Of a DNA stretch of 64,000 bases, positions 48,008-59,442 are shown one piece after another. A program made the translations under genes and the position numbers. Position 1 is the first letter of the stretch, and the number at the start of each line of letters is the position of its first letter. The notes below the pieces were generated by a model. It was given only the letters and a program-made list of their open reading frames with translations. It was not told the DNA's origin and made no database searches. The stretch lies in the NCBI GenBank assembly GCA_905331475.1, contig CAJNYU010000004.1:1-64000 (forward strand). The letters are read 5' to 3'. This DNA comes from Rotaria socialis. Its lineage: Eukaryota; Rotifera; Eurotatoria; Philodinida; Philodinidae.

Positions 48008-51000
48008 CTAAAATTCCTTTCGAAGATTATGAATTAAGCGATGACCATATTCACTAAAATCAACATCACTCATTGATACACACGAAATTTTAATCAATGT
48101 TACATCCTAAAAAAAACAACAAACGTAAGAGAGTATAATAACAAATGATTGGTCATTTTTATCGGTGAAATGGAACATAAAAAGCGTTGTTATCAATACA
48201 TGATTAATTCTATTCATTAGAACGCGTCCACATTCTAGTTCGATAAAAGCCAGATAACCTTTTAAATATGTAATCCAAAAGGTTAAATCTGGAATCATGT
48301 AGAAATCATCTGACATCTTTAATTACTGTTCAACTCGATGACATGGAAATGCGATTGAAGTTTTTTCCCTGCTATCGACACAATCTGAAGGTTAATGACG
48401 CCTACGTGATGATTTAATCTATCAACAAGACGAGACCACGGCACATGAGGAATTATTGTTTTAGATATTAACATGGGCATTTTCCCTCTACGTAAAACGT
48501 CTATAATACCGTATCAGTACAGACTAAGTCAAGTAAATACGGTTGTACAACGACGCCTACTAAAACGTCAATGTACAGCTGTTGGCGGCTTTATATTGTA
48601 TAAAACGATAGGATAAGTCCCACGCTTCGCTCTTAGATAGGTTTCTCATAACATTAGAATGCGATTATTATTTACAATGATCTGTGATAATAGCAAAAGA
48701 ACGATATGCATTTTCTTCTACAAAAATCGCAGATGGCCATTAAATCGTTCCTGATCTCAACGTATAGGAGTAGTATGCGCTATTTTGAATACTTTGGAAC
48801 AAAACAATAAAGGTAAATGCTATTCATTTTGCAATTTTTCTTATACAACTTGAAAAAAAGAAAGGACCATCTATTGTATAGATTGACTTTTATATTTACA
48901 TTAAATGTTTCTTCATTGATTCGTAAACGAAAATTTTTTTCGCGAAATGCATTTTTATTTAAATACGATTGCATAAGAACTTCATCACCCTAATAAAAAT
49001 CGAAGATTATTCGCATGACAAGCATCTATTTCAATAATTTACCTTTTCTTTTGCTTGAGCAAATTGTTTAGCTGGTATATTTCCCATCAGTTCTTCTGCT
49101 TGTTGTCGAAAGAATGACACCCATATTGTGCCAGTTGAATCAACAAGTTCAGCCTAGATATTTAGCATTATTATTCATCCTTAAATTAAATAAACTTACA
49201 CGAAGCATGTAACTCCAATTACATTCATTAAAATCTTCTCGACATTTATCACAATGATAAAGACCTGATGATAATTTATTTACTTTTCGAAAACAATCAA
49301 TTTTGGGACAACTCTACAATAAAAAGAAGCAAAAATTAGCTATTTAAAAATTTTTAAAAGACAAACCGTATAAACAACTCGATCATCAGCTATATGCATG
49401 CATGTCGCTTTTACCATCACATAATCAGAACGGCCTTGTCGGCCAAGTTGTTCCTTTTCAATTTGTTGAACTGTTTTCCATGAATCTTAAAAATCAAATG
49501 ATCAATTAAAATAAAAACTTGAATTCGATAGTTAACCTTCTTTTGTTACAAAATTATTTGTTGCTTGGCTATTGATTGTATTACCACCAGCCTCGTACCA
49601 TATACGAAGATGTTTTGCTTGTCGGATATTAGGATTAATTTTCATTATCATATTCTTATGACCAGATAAGCTATATTCTACAGTAAAATCAAATTTTAGC
49701 TTTTGTTTTGTAAACATTTATTTATTTACTATTATTAAAAATGGCTACTCGAATACGATGAAATGCAACGACAGTTTTATTTTCTGCCAACTCTTCACTG
49801 AAATCTTTTGCCTAATAAATTGAAATTAATGTTTTGTCGAAAACCAATGTGAACAATGTTACTTGTTCGTCCCATAAAGTTATTGAAATACTCGTATCTT
49901 CATCCATGAGAGTTACTTCTCGACGAACTGAATCTTTATTTGATGTTCGATTAATAAATGGAATTATGCCGGAGCAGGTATCAACAATACCAATCACATC
50001 TTGGGAATGAAGAAAAAACAAAATTTTCTGAATCAATCAAAAGTTAATTTTACCAATGAATGATTCATTAGAATGTTTGGAAATATCTCGAAGTGGAACA
50101 ATGTCATAGTGAATATCCGGAATACTGCCGTTGGTTGCTTCATCATTAATTAATCGAACAACAGAAATGGGTGATAATATTAATTCATAATTATGACGAA
50201 GATTATTCCATCGTTTATCGACTGCTTTCACTCGGACGCCCGAGATTTCATAAATCTTTTAACAAAGCGTATTTTCATTTTTGTTTTTGTTAGGAAAAAA
50301 CTTCTACTTTATCAACTTCAATAATCGGATGAAATCGACCACACTCATCACGAAAAGCAACCATACGAATTTCACCACTGGCATCAACAAAATCAAAATC
50401 ACATACAGGATGTGGTCGTATAGCACTTTTAGTGAAGCATCGTGCACGAACTTTCCATCTGAAATTTTGAAAAAAAATCGATTGAATTTTCTCTATGAAA
50501 AGATTTTCGTTTAACACTAACGTTCCATTTAAATATGGTGTTATCATTTCAATGGGAATTATATTGCTATTAGATGCAGTATTATTTATGGTAGGCATCG
50601 ATGCTTGTTCTAATATAGTTAAATCAAGTATTACTAAAAATGATCTGAAATCGAGTTGAATTGTAGATTTTCATAATACGAAAAGTAGAATATTACTTTC
50701 CAGTACTTGTTAAATCATGAGCAACGTTCTCTAGTTTGACGATTGAATTAGCGCGCAACCGGCTTTCCTTAATTAACTTGTTTAGGTCGGGTTTTAACAG
50801 ACAAGCTAAAGAAAATGAGAGATTTTCGTCGATGGCAAAAAAAAACGAATGAATAATTAACCATTAAATGTATCTTGACCATCGGTTATCGATAGTCGAT
50901 AGCGTTCCACATTTGTTGCTGTTGTTGTGGATGCATCACACAGTCGAATATCCTGAATAATTAAAAGAAACAATTATTTTCCATGTGTTTTTTGTTCTCG

Positions 51001-51154
51001 GAAGGAGAAAACACTTCGTACGAGGACTTTGACAATTGCTGATTGTTGTGTATTACCATTTTGGTAAAGCTACAAACATATTCATCATGAATAATAAAAA
51101 CTAAATTATAAATCATACAGCAATTGCTCCTTTCGTCAAAGTATTAGATGCCAT
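48008..51154 (-). CDS. RPA1 paralog with shortened linker (tandem copy)
   Basis: About fifteen exons, same order of parts as the neighbour. N-terminal OB fold: MASNTLTKGAIA, VERYRLSITDGQDTFN, SIVKLENVAHDL and a VILDLTILEQ strand. DBD-A: WKVRARCF, FVDASGEIRMVAFRDE, IYEISGVRVKAVDKRWNNLR. DBD-B: DVIGIVDT, TSISITLWDEQ. DBD-C: SCPKIDCFRKVNKLSSGLYH then CDKC, an intact four-Cys ribbon. C-terminal helix: MSDVDFSEYGHRLIHNLRKE. It is clearly homologous to RPA1 but strongly diverged. The linker between the N-terminal OB fold and DBD-A is about 20 residues against about 100 in the other copy, so the protein is shorter (roughly 510 residues). One intron near the 3' end (about 48,108-48,901) is some 800 bp, ten times its neighbours. 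Tandem duplication followed by specialisation, perhaps for repair or germline use, is inference. A shared transcript with the gene below is possible but not shown. Confidence 0.85.
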
Positions 51155-51342
51155 TATAAGGAAGGCGCGAATCAATGAATATCTATTTTATTCGACGACA
51201 GGCTGGCTGCTTTTATGTCATAATAGAGGGCGTTGTCGTAAAATTATTTTTTACGAAAAATTTAAGTTAACGAATGGCAGTAATTCATCAGATTTACTTT
51301 TTCAATAAATTTGTTTTTGTTCTGTTTCACAAAATTCATTGT

Positions 51343-51693
51343 GTAATGAGTTTGTTATATGATTGGTTGATAGGGTCATACTTGTTTATTTTCTTCTGTC
51401 GCCGGTATGTTGAAATTATTTTTTTGCAGAAATTACCTCAGAGATGTTGTCATCGTCTGGTTCATGTTTGTATTTGTCATTTATCATTAGTCAACTATAA
51501 AAATCTACGTCGTAAACTCAATGCATCCCGGAGACCGACAAAGAAATGCATTGGTTTATCATTATGTATACAGGTGAACGGCGTGCTTGCCGTTTCAAAA
51601 TTAATTAGTGATTCTATTAAAATTTCATTACCAAAATGGAAGTTTTATCTGAATCAACGAGAATTACGTCTTGAAAAACAACTCAGTCATTAA
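51343..51693 (+). CDS. Possible small gene or exon (hypothetical)
   Basis: A frame open from an ATG at 51,274 (another at 51,343) ends at 51,693. The second half is protein-like: LPQRCCHRLVHVCICHLSLV, then NASRRPTKKCIGLSLCI, SDSIKISLPKWKFYLNQREL. An acceptor (TTTTTGCAG at 51,430) and a donor (CAG/GTGAAC at about 51,571) are present, so splicing could change the product. It is divergent from the RPA1 paralog whose ATG is at 51,154. The family is not recognised and it may be spurious. Confidence 0.25.
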   Translation, partial: VMSLLYDWLIGSYLFIFFCRRYVEIIFLQKLPQRCCHRLVHVCICHLSLVNYKNLRRKLNASRRPTKKCIGLSLCIQVNGVLAVSKLISDSIKISLPKWKFYLNQRELRLEKQLSH

Positions 51694-53076
51694 ATGCAAC
51701 GCTCTATGAAAGTCTGCAATGTAAAATTTCTAGTCACCTATTTATTTCCCAAATTCTCTTCGGCCTAATTCCAATACGCAGTTTACTAAGACAATTTCGT
51801 GAAGTACTACTCAGTGACATACAAAGCAGCTCGATAATGTCTCTCATATGCTAAGGTAAATTCTTCTTGATTGATAGCCAATAGTCAACGTACATTTATT
51901 TATTACCTATTGCTACACGAGTACATTAGTGCCAATAAGCGTAGTTAATCGTTTTTCATGGAGAAAAGCATAAAAAAAACAAAATTTCATCGATTGTTGA
52001 TGACAAATTCATGTATAGACGATGTGACACACGATTCAATATCGTCAACAAATTAAGACAATCACATATAGGACAAGGATAGACGAATGGAAGATAACCT
52101 TGAATTAAAAACAATCTATAAAAAAAAACCTAAAATTACAATTTTGATGAAAAAATAGTGAAATAAAATACTTCACACAAATTTAAAGAATGGCTTAGTT
52201 TATTATAAAAAGAAGAGATAAAACCTTCAACGATAGGTCTATCCTTTCGATTTCTATTATTGTATTTTGAAATTGCAAATGTCATATTAAAATCTAAGCT
52301 TAACTTCAATTTCAATGTTGAAAGAATTCTAATAAGAAATTACTTACAAATACATTTATATTTTTCAAAACAACAAAATTAGAGTGTTAGAACAGTTTAT
52401 TTATAAGAATAAATTCTTCGAAATTCAAAAAACACATTGTTCTAAAGCAAACTCAAGTATTACGTCTATAACAGATAAGAATATTCTCTTGAGACATTAT
52501 TAAACTGTTAGCATTTCTTATTGAAGAAAATGAAATAATCTTAGGAAGTCAATGCTAGAGAACTTTCACTTTACATTTAATAGATTAGAACAATAAAGAA
52601 GACTTCTAATACTCTTCTAGGTCTTCGTTCACTACTAATTGACTGTTCCTATCGTATTGATAAGTACAACACTCGTTTCAGTTCACAAGATAGTATTATA
52701 AATGCTTATCTTTATTTGCGACAATGTCAGCTGTTGCTTCATTAATATATTCATTTTATCGTAACGTAACAACGTCGAAGTTTAGAATATAAAGATTTGC
52801 AAATCATTTACGATCATTTATAACATATTCTTTGAAATACAGAATAAATTTATCTTTTTTGATTTCGATAATGATAAAGGTTATGAGACAAATAGTGACG
52901 ATTTTGAAGAAAAAAAAAAAAAATTTTTCATCCTAAACATGTTAGCAAACAGTAAATACTTATAAATAGAATAAAAAGAACGTTTCTTTTTCTGATTATT
53001 CTATTAGATATCTAAATTCTATGTAGACAACAACAACAATAGCAATGATATTTTGTTTGTTGTTCGATATTTTTAG
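51694..53076. other. Intergenic AT-rich stretch
   Basis: No supported exon on either strand; several A/T homopolymer runs, for example near 52,909-52,925. Confidence 0.45.
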
Positions 53077-53928
53077 ATGAATGCTCATCTACTAGATTTA
53101 CCCGATGAAATACTTGAATTAATTGCATTTAACGTCATTGATGGACCGTGGATTGATGACGTACGACATTTTCTTTCGTTTACATCAACTTGTAAACGAT
53201 TTTATCAATTCTTTTATGATGAAAGATTCTGGCAAAAATTAGCTTCACGACGTGATCCAACCAATGAAAAGCCTACAGAAAATACAACATGGCTAAATTA
53301 TTGTCAACAAAGTAATGAATATTTATTTTCATAGGCATAAAAAGAACACATTGAAATCAATTCTTCAATCTAGTCTATCTTATGCGTACGATTCCTTCGA
53401 ATGCACTTCGAGAGAATATAAGTCGATTTGACGATAATTATTATTGTACAATTGAAAAACTGATTATTTGGCCGGATAAAATACGCATTTATATCGATGA
53501 ACGCGGCGATTATTCTCTCGGTTTGCTGTCTAAAGGAAAAGGATAATTTTTAACATTTTACTTTCAATACACAGGTCCAATTCAACATCCGAGAGACTCG
53601 ATAGTAGCACTTGTTGAAAACGATTATAGCCAGATTCGTGATCAGGAAAAAAGACGAGTTTTTGAGTCTAAATTTTCCATCGCTGATGAAAATTCACGAT
53701 ATTTAGGTTAGTATGATATTTTTTTCTTGGATCAAAATTATCTATTTTGCTTTTTTAGGATATTTAGATTTTTCAATAAGTTTATCGTGTGATCCAGCTG
53801 AACAAGTACTGAATTTTCGGTACGGTTTCAATGGTTATAGTATTATAAAACTGTTTAAAATAGAAAAATCATTTATAGATAAATTTAATCTCCAACCTCT
53901 TATGAGAAGGCGTCAAAGTATTGTGTAA
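53077..53928 (+). CDS. Small F-box protein
   Basis: Four exons (53,077-53,311; 53,374-53,520; 53,575-53,706; 53,759-53,928) join in frame to about 227 residues. Residues about 4-50 form an F-box: LLDLPDEILELIAFNVIDGP, then FLSFTSTCKRFYQFFYDERF and W, with the LP..IL and CKRF..W pattern that binds SKP1. The remainder (NYYCTIEKLIIWPDKIRIYI, ENSRYLGYLDFSISLSCDP, GFNGYSIIKLFKI) is beta-rich and does not match a substrate-binding repeat I know, though it could be a small sandwich domain. The likely role is substrate selection for an SCF ubiquitin ligase. The second exon begins at CTAG/TCTATC, because an in-frame TGA lies upstream of that acceptor. It ends before CDV3 on the same strand. Confidence 0.72.
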
Positions 53929-54263
53929 AAAATGTATTCTTTATTTTGATGAATAATATTTATTTTTGTATGATTCGATGTTAATGGAAGAAAAAAAATA
54001 ACTAAGTACTTTTTTCGATATTTTTATTCGTTCCTTTTTTCTGTGTCTGACGACTCTGTCGACGTTTCGTTTTCGGTTATTTTTTCTTTTCCTTTTTCTT
54101 TTTTTTTCTTCTATTCATTACACTTCTCATCATAGTCACCTGGTGATACGAAAAGACAAATATTTCACCTTTCTATCTTTTCTTTTTTGTTTTGCATACA
54201 TTTTATACGAGGAGCACAGAAGAGTCGACCCACTTTTTTTTCCACAACGCATTCACAAAGATG

Positions 54264-54752
54264 ATGTGTGGAAGCGTTTGTTTGCTTAAGTCGTCAGCTG
54301 TCTCAAGGGCAGAAGGAGTATAGGTATGTATGCAGGCAAGTCTATCTCATTATTTTTTCTTTTTCAATCCTCAGTTTTTTTTATCTGTTAAAAAAAGCAA
54401 CCAATGTAATGCTTTATATTAGCTTGGTTTTTCTTTAAAAACGAAAAGATATTAATTTTCAACTGAAATAACCGTGCACGCATGCGGTGCAATATGACTT
54501 CGACTCTCATCATTTATTTTTATTTTTCTTTCGTTTTTCTAGATTATGCTTAACTCTATACAGAAAACCTTTTCGAGCAAACGTTCTTCCGTTTTGTGGT
54601 CTGTCAAGAGTCGTACAAAAACACGCTCTTCATATCTTCTCTCCCGTCAAATTTCATTGCCAAACAATAAAATCAATCGTGAACAAAACTTTTCTCTTCA
54701 ACATACATGTTCAATCGGACCATTAGCATTGCTGATGAATGAAAACCTATAA
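54264..54752 (+). CDS. Possible small basic protein (hypothetical)
   Basis: An ATG at 54,546, right after an acceptor (TTTCTAG at 54,541), opens a 68-residue basic frame: MLNSIQKTFSSKRSSVLWSV, KSRTKTRSSYLLSRQ, CSIGPLALLMNENL. A donor (TAG/GTATGT at about 54,323) upstream could end a 5' exon that holds a short ATG frame (about 54,261-54,322). Composition is Ser/Lys/Arg-rich. No family is recognised and no close support beyond splice signals; it may be the leader or an upstream frame of the CDV3 transcript. Confidence 0.3.
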
Positions 54753-54874
54753 CATCGATTGAAGCCAGCAAAATTATATTCGATAATAAATAAATTTTAA
54801 AGAGTTTATATTACAAAAAAAATTTTTTTTTCTTCTTTCTGTGTTCTATTCTATTTTTTATTAATTCCACAAAT

Positions 54875-55682
54875 ATGGCGACCAATGATGATCTTGATGA
54901 TTTCTTTAAAAAGAAAGATCGTAAAGGACATAAAAATAAAAAACAATCCGGTTTATTAACTAATAATCAAGAATTACTTAAGCAATTAGGTAAATATAAT
55001 TTATTCTTTTTATAATTTATTTGATGAATTATTTCTTCTAGAAATTGTCACATCGGCAACATCTGCATTTAAAGAAAATCTATATCTTGATGAAGACGAT
55101 GAAGAATTACAAAAGAACGATGAACCCGTTCTTGTGGCAAGCCTAACTGAAGAAATTCGTAAAAATCCAATTAAATCTAATAAAAACAAAATTCCTGATA
55201 ATACTAAAACTCTTCATGAACAAGAAATAATCAATTCTGAAGACGGACAACAAGACGAATGGGAAGATTTCGAATCGTCAGCTATTAAATATGAACAATT
55301 ACGTTTAAAATTTGCAGCTGGAAATAATGATAATGACGATGAATATGATGATGATGAAAATAATCATAATGATAATGATCATAATAATGATACAGCTAGT
55401 GATCGTAATCAACAAAAAGATAAACCTGCTTGGAGCATTGATCAAAAGAATCAAGAAAAAGAAACAAATGTTCCTGTTATAGCAGAAAAAATTGTTGAAG
55501 ATCGACCAGCTCCAGTAAAACCAACAGCAGCCGGAGCTTATCGACCGCCAGCATTACGTGGTAATTCGTCATCAGTTACCGTTGTTAGCGGTAACCCGCA
55601 ACGAGTGGCAAAAAAGAAAGAACCAAATTTAGCTTCAACCGATGAATTTCCAACGCTCGGATCAGCTGTTCATAAAAAATAA
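54875..55682 (+). CDS. CDV3: CDV3 homolog
   Basis: Two exons (54,875-54,989 and 55,042-55,682) encode about 251 residues, close to the vertebrate length. Recognisable features are the N-terminal DDLDDFFKKKDRKGHKNKK (a short acidic then lysine-rich box), a central WEDFESSAIKYEQLRLKF segment, an Asp/Asn-rich low-complexity stretch, and the conserved C-terminal APVKPTAAGAYRPPALRGN followed by STDEFPTLGSAVHKK. CDV3 is a small, largely disordered, mostly cytosolic animal protein of poorly defined function, linked to proliferating cells in vertebrates. No membrane or signal segments are seen. The gene converges with the minus-strand gene ending at 55,892; the 3' region between them holds a (CT)n tract. 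Confidence 0.85.
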
Positions 55683-55774
55683 TTCGTAAACTTTATCCCC
55701 TTTTGTCCTTTAGTATTTCCTTTGAACGTCATTGGCATAATTTTCTTTTTTTTTCTAATTGCTTCGTTTTTTTC

Positions 55775-55782
<8 letters not shown>

Positions 55783-55813
<31 letters not shown>
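55783..55813 (+). repeat. (CT)n microsatellite
   Basis: About fourteen CT dinucleotides in a pyrimidine-rich stretch between two convergent genes. Confidence 0.95.
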
Positions 55814-55815
<2 letters not shown>

Positions 55816-55891
55816 TCTATTTTGTTTGTTTTTTTTTCGTTATAAAAAAAGGAAAAATTTCGTCTTTGTTGTTCAGCTTTAAACATGAAGT

Positions 55892-56374
55892 CTATTGCGT
55901 TGGTTTCTTTTGAGCTTCAAGAATACTTTTATATAGACGATCGCGGACTATATTTGCTTCGGTCCAGCGAGCAAGCCAATCTTTTCTTCGACGATTTGGA
56001 TTAAATTTGTTATCATCTTGAAGATCTTTAAACAGTTCTTGATTATGAACAGTTTTTGAATGACTCTGACGTTGTACCGGATTACCATGGGCAACAGTAT
56101 ATCGTAAATCATTGCTTATCTTCGTATAATCAGAATTCGATCTTGTAAGAGTTGTTTGAGATCGATGATAAATCGGTGTCCGTTGTTTAGTATTAATAGA
56201 TTCTAAAGTATGTTTATCGTGTTCAACTTTATTTTTATCTGCTAGAAGTTCATCTGTAATTTTTGATCGAAAACGATGACGAATATTTTGAGGAACTTGA
56301 TAACCATTTACATCAGTATAATAATCGCCATCATCGATTATTATATCTTTACTATGGCTTGACATAGAACTCAT
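55892..56374 (-). CDS. Uncharacterised 160-aa basic protein
   Basis: A single-exon frame, MSSMSSHSKDIIIDDGDYYT at the start, hydrophilic throughout, no signal peptide or membrane helix. The middle has NGYQVPQNIRHRFRSKITDE and HGNPVQRQSHSKTVHNQEL; the end is NPNRRRKDWLARWTEANIVR and RLYKSILEAQKK, probably helical. The organisation (short conserved boxes, Arg/Lys-rich end) recalls small ciliary microtubule-associated proteins, but I cannot match it to a named family, so no function is assigned. It converges tail to tail with CDV3. Codon use and lack of repeats support a real gene. Confidence 0.6.
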   Translation of the reverse strand: MSSMSSHSKDIIIDDGDYYTDVNGYQVPQNIRHRFRSKITDELLADKNKVEHDKHTLESINTKQRTPIYHRSQTTLTRSNSDYTKISNDLRYTVAHGNPVQRQSHSKTVHNQELFKDLQDDNKFNPNRRRKDWLARWTEANIVRDRLYKSILEAQKKPTQ

Positions 56375-58578
56375 GTTGCTTTAAAAATAAAATAATGTTT
56401 TGATAGCTAACAGAAGTCTTTAGCCATTGATTTGTTGTTTGTATTAGCATTACTATTGACATTTCTTCGTTTTTCTTCCATAAACTTTACCAACAGATGG
56501 TGCCAGTGATCAGCTTCATGCTGTTATTTCAGAGATTTGAATCGAAACTCATTTAATTTAAGATCATAATGCACTTTAACTTATGATACAGTCAGATACA
56601 GAGTGGCCAGATCTTCTGAAAAGTAGGGGAAAATTCTGAAATTTGCATGAGATGCCTAGTTCAAATTCGAATACAAATGGACACCCAACTGCATGGTATC
56701 AATTCGAAAATAAGTAATAGAAATAGATTTAGTTTTAGATGGTGTGAGTTGAGGGGGGCTAAGGGGTAATTGTGGATGGCAGTGCGAGTGAGGGGTACCC
56801 AGAATGGGAGCGGGATATCTGAGATACTTCAAAGGGGGGGGTGCGGGTATCCGGGGTGGTGCCTGGGTTGTATACTTTGGAACGTGGGTGTGGTTGTAGG
56901 GGTATATATGTATTCATATGTCGCATATATCGAAAAGTTAAATTAAAACCAACTCTATTCCTAGATTTAGTTTTAGTTTAACTTTTTATTTTCTCCATTT
57001 ATATTCGAACTCGTATTTGGCAGCTACTCCTTACCGATGCATATAAATACTTCTGTTGGCGTTGAATATATTGACATAGGAATTATTACCGTTAGAATAA
57101 AACTTTATTTATTTCGTAAGAGAAATTCTTTGAAATTCTGTTAGATAGATTTCCTTGCAAAACAAATCCTATTGTATGAAGAATTCACTGTCATGAGTTA
57201 TTATGTTTAAATGATAAAGAACTATATCAAAATCGATTACACAGTTATTATGCTTGATTATTGACACAAGAACAAGTTTGATTATTCTTTTAGTAGAATA
57301 ATCAAGGAAGGAGAATTCGATATGCATATATTTGACCAAAACGACTAGGCGGATTATTTATTATAGGTTTAGTCTCTTGTATATATTTAACTGAACGTAA
57401 GTTATTTGAAACTTCTCTGCTGACTCAACATAAGTAAGCTGTTAATATGATTAAACATTGTAATGCGTTTCGACAATGTATACTCTTGTCATGGTATATT
57501 TTCTTGATTTTAATCGGTTCATACAAAATTTACAGTGAATTATTCGACTATTGGTACTATAACACTTATACTATCGTATTGAGATCTTTGTTTCGTTTGC
57601 GAATCTTTAAAAAAATTCGCTTAAACAGTCAATGACGCAACCATTCTCGTGAATACTCTTAAATAATTGATAAAAACGAATGGCGTAATACTATTTATTG
57701 TCGCTATCAATTCAAAATGAATATGAAACAAATTATTCACTTTTCTTTCACGACTTTTGTTCCCTAGGGCTCGTCGAGTGTGTTTGATCTTGATTGCGAT
57801 TCAGAGATTCACGGAGACATTTTTTACCTATTCGTTTTTTGACAAGAGTGTTTTATCACATCTTAATTCTAATCACAAAATTTAAGTAGTGCTGATTGAT
57901 TAATGATCTTTAACATAGAAAAGATAATCTTCTTTATGTCTACTCGCCTTTCTTCTTTCCGTGAGTATCCCGTGTATTAATCTCAGCAATAAACATTCTA
58001 TGTAGACCGAGCGACGGTAGTAAATAACGAGCAAAACAAGAGTGCAATGAGCCAAACTCACGTAAATATGCAATATATTGTTGAGTCTACGCGAGAATAC
58101 CTATACATATGGATAGAAAAGAAAAAGAAAAAGAGAAAGAGATGGATGATGATGCTCCACAGAACTGATAGTAGCGACCGACAACTATTCAATGTCAAAT
58201 GTTCATCCATGTTTTTCTTCAGCTCGGCTAAAAACTGCTGGATGTTCTTGTTCTTTTCTTTCTTGTTCTTTCGTTCTTCAACCATATGTGGTGTAGCTGA
58301 GACGTATTCTCTAGTAGTATTTTTTTTCTTTTTTCTTCCTTTCTCTTATTCTTTTTTCCTTTTACTACTGCCCATCCATAGAGTAAGCCTTGTCACCATT
58401 GTAAAAGAACTACGAAGACGTCAAGAACAAAAAAAACTGCTATTCTACTTTTTTCTTCTGATTTTTTTTTTCTGTGTTGGTATGCGTACAAGTGTCGTTT
58501 GGACGTTTCGACTGCATAAAAACTCAGTGTGACTTTATATTCTCAATCAGCGTGCCGTACTTCAAAGTCGTGTAATAT
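56375..58578. other. Intergenic stretch with a G-rich patch
   Basis: Bases 56,745-56,905 are strongly G-rich on the plus strand, with runs of four or more G (GAGGGGGGC, AAGGGG, GAGGGG, AAGGGGGGGG, TAGGGG), in an otherwise AT-rich area. The rest has no supported exon; the open frame at 58,047-58,532 is low-complexity T/C-rich sequence. Confidence 0.5.
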
Positions 58579-58821
58579 ATGCCATCCATTCTATTTTCTG
58601 TGGTATTTTTATTTTTAACAAATTTTTTTATTGAACCAACAACATGTGCTATTCCTGCTTACATACAAAATCTTGAACTCGATGATATCACATCAATCGT
58701 AGATAAATTTCCGGCAATCCTCACTAAAATCAAAGAGGCTGGTATGTCATTTAAAACAATAACAGTGCCAAGGTCATTTACGTCCTTGAAGAGAACTCCC
58801 ACATCAGTACGTCAAGAATAA
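58579..58821 (+). CDS. Small secreted protein
   Basis: An 80-residue single-exon frame. MPSILFSVVFLFLTNFFIEP then TTCA is a typical signal peptide, with likely cleavage before IPAYIQ. The mature part of about 56 residues has no cysteine; it is amphipathic (YIQNLELDDITSIVDKFPAI, LTKIKEAGMSF) and ends in a basic, Thr-rich tail (SFTSLKRTPTSVRQE) with one dibasic site. It could be a secreted peptide precursor. No family is recognised. It lies about 620 bp upstream of the STRA6-like gene on the same strand, and a stop follows at once, so it is treated as separate. Confidence 0.5.
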   Translation: MPSILFSVVFLFLTNFFIEPTTCAIPAYIQNLELDDITSIVDKFPAILTKIKEAGMSFKTITVPRSFTSLKRTPTSVRQE

Positions 58822-59442
58822 GGTTGTCTGAATAATTAATAAATAAATCAATATATATATATATCTTGAATTGATGAACCCATTTAACCAATGTTTTGTT
58901 TTTATAAAAAGAAGGAAATCTTCGGGTTTCTTTTCAATTGTTGATAGGTTCTGTAATTGACATTATATGAGTACAAGAGAAAAAATAGTATGAAAAATAA
59001 ATACTTATAGACGATAGATAAACAGGATAGATGACTATCGGTTATTTACGTTTTGATAATTTTTTTTCTATACAGTTGAATCAATAGTGACGAATCTACT
59101 CGACAATAATCTGAATAAGATAATATTGTTATTGAAATGTGACAGATCATACTAGACTATTTATTGTTATTGTTATCTTAATCTGATTTGTCTATTTTTA
59201 TGAAATACATGACAAAAAAGAAAGAAGCCTCTAAGAAACATTCTTTGGTTTTTAATTAGGTAGATGATACAGTAGAGACTTGGAATGCACTACTACTTAT
59301 CATAACCATTGCCTTTCCTAGTGTGACAGAAGCAAAAGCTGTTTTTCATAGTCTACATCATTAAGTCTTAAATATCCAGATGCTATGATTTAGAGTATAT
59401 CTAATCGATAGCGATTGTTTACTAAGATAATTTCTTTTCTAG

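Noticed and set aside
56745-56905. Possible internal telomeric repeat
   Set aside because: G-runs are irregular and no fixed 6-7 bp period is visible.
58047-58532. 161-codon frame upstream of the secreted protein at 58,579
   Set aside because: Translation of T/C-rich low-complexity DNA (long Phe/Leu runs); no conserved motif.
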